Position numbers and translations under genes: made by a program. From assembly GCF_037325665.1 (NCBI RefSeq), contig NC_090250.1:29932024-29996023 (forward strand): DNA of 64,000 nt, in the 5' to 3' direction. The DNA comes from Littorina saxatilis. Its lineage: Eukaryota > Mollusca > Gastropoda > Littorinimorpha > Littorinidae. The notes under the pieces are model-generated. The model was not told the DNA's origin. It was given only the letters and a program-made list of their open reading frames with translations, and did no database searches. Below are positions 22,601 through 31,600 of the stretch, one piece after another; the stretch's first letter is position 1, and every line of letters starts with the position of its first letter.

Positions 22601-25600
22601 GATTAAGATTCTACAAGGACTTATAGCGGGACATATTAATGGTCAAAGGGAAATAACCTTCTCAGTTGGTGGCAGTGAGAATGGTTATTTCCCTTTGACC
22701 AACGGGGGTGTTTTTCCTACCTCGGAGGAATTTCTTGTTTTCTTCTTTTTTGTTTACATAGACATAGACGACTTTATTATCTCAACAGAGAACTTTGTTT
22801 GTGGTGTGTATATGACAACATACATAAAGCATGACATAGAACAACAATCTTCACAGGAAAAGAGCAAACCACACATAATTACACATCATAAATTCAACAA
22901 TTAAATGTTTATTGGTGGGGTTTTTCAATTGATATCAGACTAGGAAGATGGATAGCACACACAACACTCTCCCCTAGCTTTGAGTAAAAAGCTTACAAAA
23001 AAAGACTAACCTTGATGGTGCCGCCATAACCAGACCCCATTTTCAGCAGGCCTTTCTTGTTGAGGATGTAGATGTGGCAGCCGTCACTGGCTACGGCGCA
23101 ACTGTCCACTGTGTCATCAGCATGGGCTGCAGACACAGGAAATATGGTTATAAACTCTGGTCAGTGTCATATAGCATGTAAGTCTTTGTGTGGAAACAGA
23201 GAACATACTGCTGTTTATTTTGAGGACAACCATCCACCATTTGCTAAACTGCAGCTTTTGGATAACAAACACTGTTTAGATAAAAGTAATTGTGTACAAA
23301 ACTCAAGAACAACAAATATCCAGCCAGAGAATCAACAGAAGGTAACCAGACATAAACACTTCCACCATTTCTCTCCCACCATGTTCTTTTCAACATTTAC
23401 ATTAAAAAGCATTCTATTTTCGTATATGTGACCCTCCACCACGGCATGAGTCGCATGTCACCTTTGCATGATTTTTATATTTTTTTTACATTTCCTTCAA
23501 GAGTTTGTTATGCTCTATCCAGTGGTGAAACCCGTTTTAGAAAAGAGCAAAAACTGTCCAAGTTATAAGCCTGTGACTAAGGTGACCTTCACACTGACAC
23601 CTGACACCCCTCAGACGTATATTAGGCCTAGCGCAGAACCGCGCGAGGTGACATCCGACTCATTCCGAGGTGGAGGGTCACATATATCATCTTCACTTCA
23701 CATCTATAAACTTTTCACAACATTGGCCTCAGTGAACTGATTTAACAACCAACCTGCTAGAGGAGGCAGTGGAAAAGCCGAGGTGTGGCTTTGGGTTCGA
23801 ACCCCACAGTTGAACCAGTCAGGGAGCTGGGCACGCCCCAACAGGATGGCCTGCACACTCTTTTGCAGCTGAGGCAGGATTCCTGGAACCTGTGGCCAGA
23901 GAAACATCGAAGATGCATGAAAAAGAGATCAAAGTCTAATGTCTAACTCCTCATTCTTCAAGGATCACTTCCGTAGCCAGTAAGCCAAATCTTCTTTCTT
24001 TGCATGTGGTCCTTGCCAAATGACTGATTTTTTTAATTGAAAATAAATCTGATATAGATGATTCTATAATAGTTTTACTTTTTCAGCAGTGATTCTCTAC
24101 TTTGCCTCAATGTGATGACATTCTTCTCTTTGATGGCACCGTAGGGCTGGGTAAGTGATGGAGGTTTTACTGGACTTTGAAATATACCCTAGTTGGTGTC
24201 AGCACTGAAAAAGGGGAGATACAGGATTGTCTTCACCAAAATATTCGCCTTCTTCTTCTTCTTCGTTCATTGGCTGAAACTCCCACATTCACGCATGGTT
24301 TTGCACGAGCGGATTTGCACGTGTATGACCATTTTTACCCCGCCATTCAGGCAGCATATGCCAATTTTTGAGAACATATTCACCTAAGATCATCAGTAAC
24401 ATTGAAGCACATGCACACAGTCAATGAGAAATCGACGAATTCCATACCTGTGTTATCTGGGCAGCCAGACGAGGCACAGACATGAGCATGGCTTTGATGG
24501 CGGTCAGCAGCTTGCCTGTGTCTCCCAGGGCGATGGTCAGGCTGACCAGCCCCGAACACGCTAGTGAGGTCAAGGAGTGACCTTCAACGTGGGTCTCAGC
24601 CATAGAGTCAGTGCCAATTTCCATCAGAAGGACGAAGAGCTCTTCTGCAAGAAAAAAAAATCACAATTTCAGAATTTCAGCTGAGGAGCACTGTGAGAGA
24701 ATGTTAAGAGAAATAACTGCAGTTTTCAACTATTGTTGCAGTGCTTATATCATTCTCGTATTGACAGGAAATTACAGGAATGGATACCACTTGCTTAGAC
24801 TGGAACGCATGATGAAACAACAGAGACAAAGAAAATCTTGAAATCGAAAATTTCAAATCTAAATTTTCATTTAATTAATATACTTACTCAACTCACATAA
24901 ATGGCATTAACTTCAGTTCATTGCTAAGATATTGAAGTAGTACTCGACCCTGGTAAGGGGGGAAGTAACTCCCAAAGAAAACAAAGTCCGTAGTCAAGGA
25001 CGGGAGTCACCTCCCCTACCGGTAACCCGCGCATGCGCGGTCCTACTACCGGCCGTCATTCCCCCACGGAAACACACACCTGTAACACATATAATGTTAG
25101 CGGGGATGGATGGGAGGGTATAAACGATGTGAGTTGAGTAAGTATATTAATTAAATGAAAATTTAGATTTGAAATTTTCGATTCAATCACATATTCTTAC
25201 CTCAACTCACATAAATGGCAGATTGCACATAAAGGCGGTGGGATACTCACATTAATCTCTTGGAAGTATCTGGCCTGCGGCAACCATAGCTGGGAGGCAG
25301 TTGGTACCGTCCGGATGAGTGCTGGCAATGCCCCGGAGGTAGTAGCTGAGGAAGACATCATGAGTCGTCCAGTATGCAGCTTTGAGGACGTCTGACATCC
25401 TTCCAGACTTGAGGACAGCTAAGGAAGTTGCCCACGCTCAAGCCTCGTGCGTACGAGGTGATCGAGGAGGAAGGACTGACTGCCCCCCCCCCCCCTTTTG
25501 TGTCTGCCACCACTGATAAGCATGCCTTATAAGTGTGGAAGACCATCTGGAAAGCGTGGTTTTTGCAAAGTCTTTATTTCGGGCTGAAATGATCGAAATA

Positions 25601-28600
25601 AACAACAACTTCGGAGCTGATGCTCGAAACGGAGCGGTGCGCGACAAGTAAGCCTTAAGCGCGCGTACCGGACAGTTAGAAAGATCCGGATCGCCGGGGG
25701 CTAAAAATGTCCCGGAGAGGCCGAATGGAAATGATCGGTGAAAGTTGACCAGGTTTTTGATTCTTGGCGAGAAAATCGGGACGGACACGCAGTGAAACCG
25801 AGCCGTCTCTTTCGAAAGTGATATCCCGGTCTAGGCCTGAGAGGCCGTGGATCTCACTGCCCCTCCGCGCGGAAGCGAGCAGTATGAGCATGAGAGTTTT
25901 GCGCGTAAGGTCAGAGAGACTAGCGTCTTGTAAAGGTTCAAAAGCACTAGAACGGAGAAATTCGAGTACTAGAAGAACGTCCCAAGCCGGGACAGAAGTT
26001 CTCTCCGTTGCAGAACTGAGGGCCGCGCCCTTTAGCACACTCGCGATAACTCCCCCGAGGGAGATGGAGCGTCCAAGTTGCTTAAAAGTAACAGAGATGG
26101 CTGAGCGGCGAGCGCGCAAAGCGGACGCGGCGCGTCCCCGAGCGGAGAGCCATGCCAGATGGTTTGCGACCTGCATTGATCGCAGGGCGACCGGGACAAC
26201 ATTGTTAGCCGCAAACCATCGAGTCCAAGCCAGCCAGTGTGACTAGTAGACAGAGGAGGTGGCCTGTGAGCCTTCTGGCCTAAGTCCAAAAGCGAAAACG
26301 GAGGCGCCTGAGCACCCCAGTGATCTCCGAACCCTCTCCAGGCGTGAGGATCCAGGCCCTCGGGGCGATTGTGCAGAGTCCCCATTCTGGGCTGGAAAAG
26401 CTCCCCTCGCCGGCGGCCGAGCGGGATTGGCGGGCCGCTGGTGAGCCGCGTGGGGTCCAGGAACTAATGCTGACTGGGCCAGCGCGGTGCCACGAGAAGG
26501 AGATGAAGCCGCTCTAAGTCGGCTTTAGGCTGAACCCTTCCGATGAGTGGAGTGGGAGGGAAGGCGTAAGCCTCTAGCCCTGTCCAGCTGATCGTCATCG
26601 CGTCGATCTGCCAAGCTTCCGGGCCCGGAAACAGACACAACGATCGGGAGGCGACGTGAAAATCTCGTGGCGAAAAGGACGACCATCAGACGCTCTACCT
26701 GCGCCCAAAGAAGGAGGAGCGCCTGATGGGTGATGGTCCACTCCGTGTGGAGGATCTGGAAGGAACGGCTGATGACGTCGGCAAGGACGTTCAGGCAGCC
26801 GGGCAGATAGCGAGCCGAGATCAGGATCTAAGAAAGAGTCTCGCATGCTCGGCTGGACCACAGCCGAGATCGGGACCCGCCCTGTTTGTTGGAATAAGCA
26901 GAGACCGCCGTGTTGTCGTAAAGAAACAACACATGGGTGCCCTGGAAAGCGGAGAGAAAGTGATGAAAACCCAGAAAGACCGCCTCGAGCTCGAGGCGAA
27001 TGTTGTGCCATAGACCGCTGCTCTTGTGACCACCGACCGGAAGTCGTGTGCGTGTCCAAGTGAGCCCCGCAGCCCTTCTGTGCTGCGCCCGCAAAGAGAT
27101 GCGTGTAAGGAGGAGGAAGCGCTATGGGCACTCCCTGCAGAAGCCAAGGAGTGTTCATCCACTGAGGCGTGGTCTGCTGCAACCAGACCCCGAAACGGAA
27201 CTGAGACGTCCCAGCCATGTGACGTCGGATTCCAGACTGAACTGAGCGCCGCCTGAAAAGGGCGCGCCTGCAGTTTGTATAAACGACGTTGAGTGGGACG
27301 GACTGCCCACTCCCGTGAATCGAACACCATGCCTTGGTGCAACACCCCGGGGACGACCAAAATTCTGCCGTAAAGTCCCAAGAAGGGGTGGCCGAGAAAC
27401 TCCTCTATAGCCTGCTTCCGCAGAAAGAGAAGGATTTCCGCCTGTAAAGTCTCCTGAGCGTCTGGGCTGACCGGAAACCGGAAGTTGGCCGGCGCCCTGG
27501 ACGAAGGGGCTTTGCCTTCCTGCCAAGGAAGGCGGAACCCCGATCGAATCACCCCCATGCTCCATAGGCTGCTTGTCCGAGACAGCCAAGCTGGAAGGAC
27601 CCGGAAGAGGCCGCCTGCTACCAAAAGGGTAGAGGCTGGGGGGGGGGGTGACTGGATCGGGGGTGGCTCATTGGGGGTTGGGCTTGCGCCCAGACCCCCG
27701 CTTCCCGAAGGAAGGTTTACGCTGGTAAGGACGGGACCGTGACCCACCCCTACCTGCGCGAGACGACTGCTGCCCAGAAGAGCTGTCTGGCGCTGACGCA
27801 GAACTCCGTGGTTTGTTGCTGTGCTGCTTAAGAGCGAGTTCCGTCAGTTGCACCACATGTTGGTCACGAGTTTCCTCAGTTTGCTGCCGAAGGGCATCCA
27901 AAGAGCGTGACCCCAGCAACGCACCCTCTGAAAAGGGAGAGACTCTCAAAGAGTCTATGGTGGCCTTATCCGTCAGGCGAGAGCCGTTAAGAAAAGCCTC
28001 GCGCCTCCAGAACACCACCTGAGAGTAGAGCCGAGCGGCAAGCGTCATCTGACTGTCAGTGACCTTCGCAAGCGCCGCCAGGAGCATGGCAGCATCAGCC
28101 TCAATAGCATCGTCACGAAACCTAAAAGGCTCGATGGACGAAGCGATGGCTCTCGTGAGAGACCGGATGAGCGTTTCCGCTAAAGAGGTCAGTTCAAGGG
28201 AAGAACGCCCGCTTTCCTCCAGCCCGAGTAGACTCTGTTCCGTACAAACGGAAGTCCTATCTCGGCTATAACCATCCTGCCGCAAGCGAGCCAGTTCCGG
28301 AGTCACCGGAAGTGGAGCTGTGGGCAGCGAAAAAGAGGAGAGAAGAGAATGTGGCCTGCTAGGCAGCCGCGCTCTTCTTGAGTTGGCTGGGAGGCCGCCG
28401 CCTGCCTGAGCCGAGGTTAACCAAGGCTGGGCAGAAGGGGGGGCTTCCCCATGAGCAGCCAAAAGAGGGTAGGGTGTGTTAGCGTCCGCCAACACCTGAG
28501 CCATCACAAACGGGACGGAAGGAGATTCCATGAAACGGAACTTCGCCCTCGTGTCCCCCGCGCCCGCAAAGTCTGCCAAAGCAGAAGGAGGGGGTGCGAC

Positions 28601-31600
28601 AACAGTAGAGTCGGCGGAGACACCCTCAGGGAAGTACCGTGAGGTTATCTCCGCAGCCAACTCCAGAGTAGGGCCCAGCTTATTGGGAATCCGTAAGGGG
28701 GTAACGGATTCGGAACGATCCTCATCCCCTTCCTGTTCCTCTGCAAAACCTTCCTGATCCCCATCGAAAGGAGGGTCCGGCAAACCGGAAACCCACCCAT
28801 CCACGGAAGAGGAAGTGGCTAACGTCGGTTGAACAGTAGACGGAAGCGCCGCAAACTGTCCACCAACAGCACCGCCGACAACCGGAACCGCCGCGGCGGA
28901 ACCGGAAGTCAGGGCCGGATGTCGATGCGTGACCAGGGACGGGATAGCAGGGACACTGCCACCGGAACCGCTAGCCCGCTGTCCTCCACCGGAAGTGCCT
29001 GCCACAGCACAACCGGAAGTCGAGGACGACAACCCGCGGGTAGGCCCGACCGGAAGCCCCGAGGGGAAACCAGAGGAGCCTACCCCCTGCGAGCTCGAAA
29101 CAGGAACGGCGGCAGCCGAACCAAGAGCTACAGGACGATGACCGCCGACAGAATCTTGCAGGCCAGAGCTGGACAAGCAAGACGCTGCTGCCTGTCCCCC
29201 AGAGGCCGGGACAGCCGAAACTGATCCCAGGGGGGCAAGCTGGCGCGCTTCGCCGCTCCCTAGCGCACCCGCCACGTGATGGACGGTGTACTGCCGGGGA
29301 GGAGCCGTCTGTGAACCCGAAGGAGACGCAAGAGCGTAACCAGGGAACGCAGGCAAGTGTGAGCCCCCAAAAAGATGGGGACTCCCACAAACGCCGCCCA
29401 ACGCCGAAGCGCTAGAACCGGGCGGCGCTATGGACGCGAACCCCCCTGAAAAGGCAGGGGGATCCGCTACCGAACCGGAAAAATCCGGTCCGAGATCAGC
29501 CGAAGTGATCGTCGCTGAAGGCCGCAGCCTAGAAAGTGAAGCCACCCCCCCCACGCCAGGCGGGAGGGGAGCGACAGGCCTTTCCGCAGAATGCAAGGCA
29601 ACCAAATCATGCTTCAAAGTAGCAAACATTGCCAAGATTTCTTCCCGAGACACGGACTCGCTAGGCCGAGGCGCCTGCGAGCGCGAGAGAGGAGAAGTAG
29701 CGCGTTCCTGCGTAAGAAAAACCGGTGACGGTGACGTGGAGTCAATCGAAACCCGTTCTGACTTCTTAGTCACCGGGTCAGTAACCAGAACTAAAGACGT
29801 AGCCTGTGACGAAGTTACAGAGGCACGCGTCTTTGATTTAGACTTAGACTTGTCCTTATCTTTCTCTTTCCCCGGTGAAGAGAGCAGAGAAACAAGATTG
29901 CCCTTGCTTTTAGAGCTTTTGTCCGCCATTTGCAATTTCGAACACGCGCACGTGGAGACGAATTACAACAGCGAAATACTCAAACAAACGCAACGCGCAG
30001 CGAAGAGAAGTGAAACGATCTTACCTAAAGATAGCAACGCAAATACCAGGGTCAAATGGCCTTCCACAAAAGGCCAAGGCAAAAAAGATGCCGGAGTACC
30101 ACAACACGTCTGTGCTCGAGTGTTGAAGTGGGTGGAATGACGGCCGGTAGTAGGACCGCGCATGCGCGGGTTACCGGTAGGGGAGGTGACTCCCGTCCTT
30201 GACTACGGACTTTGTTTTCTTTGGGAGTTACTTCCCCCCTTACCAGGGTCGAGTACTACTTCAATATCTTAGCAATGAACTGAAGTTAATGCCATTTATG
30301 TGAGTTGAGGTAAGAATATGTGATTGAATCACATCTGTTTCTCTCAACAAATGCTTCCATCAAACACAAATGCACACACACCGCTCATTCAACAAAACTC
30401 CAGTAAATCAGGGTGAAAGCTGTTTCTTCATTTCAATGTTTTTAAGTCCCTCATGTGTCAGGTGACTGTTTCAACATAACTCTCAATAAATGTTGTCGTC
30501 TATGTTAAAAGCACTTAAGTAATTCCCTATGTTTCTTAGATCTCACCATTAGCGCTCTACCTCCCTTGGTTACGATTCTCACAATACAAGAATTGAACAG
30601 TAACTCACCAACAGCTTCAGGCGGTTCCAGTTTCATGGCTTCTGGTTGCTGTCCCTGTAGTAGGTCAAGCAGTGCTCGCAGCGATTTCATGCACAACTCA
30701 GGGTACTTGTTGCGAGTCTCACGGATCAACTCGAATACACCGTGAAGGCCCAGTCCCACGATCTAAACAAAATAAAAAGACAAACAAAACACTTTAATCC
30801 CCTTCTAAATCTCAACACACCATTGCAGCACTTTTTTGTGGTGGGGTTGCTTCCCCTAACTTTTGACGGGTAAGCGTATTTCAGACCTGTAGCATCTCAG
30901 ACTGCGTCAATGCTTATATGTGATTCGGAGTAAGAATATGTAATTTAATCCATTATGTGGTGTGGAGTTAAGGTTGAAACTAGCGCCATACCTTTGGTAT
31001 TTTGATGACAGCATCCTTGTTTTTCTCGTCTCCATCCTCATCAGACTCGGAGTCTGAGTCAGGCCCGTTGTTGGCCAGGTGGTAGAGACGTGAGGCATCG
31101 CGAATCCCCTGCACCAACACAGACTGTCGTACTGTGGCAAAGACACTGAAGGCTGAAGCATTGCCATGGACCTCAGCAGTGTTGGCGGTACCTGCATCTG
31201 GAAGCTCTGGCGATTTCTCCCTCTGTTGACACCAAAAGTTGCGCAAAATTTGTCATTTGTAATGAATCAAGACAAAAAAATCAAGTGAAAGAAAGAAGTC
31301 AAATGTCTGACCTTCATTGTGTCTGTGGTTTCTATGTTTGGCTCCATCATATCCTTCACTTTCACTTTACACGCACCACATCACATTCAATTTCAATCAA
31401 TTATAAAATACAAGATTAAGTACCAAGTGACCACATAAAATGGCGTTAAAGATTTCAAACAGACTTAGAAACAAGCAAGGAAAGCATATAACCAAATGGA
31501 AACTGAAATGCAAACAAACTAAAAAGAAAAGAAAAAATCCATCAATAGGTATTCACATACATGTATAATCTTGCAAATCACAACCATACATCACGTAACA

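Larger units (their letters stand above)
21834..24644 (-). other. MYCBP2: MYCBP2 exons 8-5 island between the two DIRS copies
   Basis: Exons 21,834-21,930, 23,011-23,126, 23,754-23,889 and 24,448-24,644 lie in the 3.2-kb interval between two DIRS elements of the same orientation. They encode the stretch from ELFVLLMEIGTDSM to CNLDG, including LQKSVQAILLGRAQLPDWF, which matches the same region of vertebrate MYCBP2. Confidence 0.85.
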
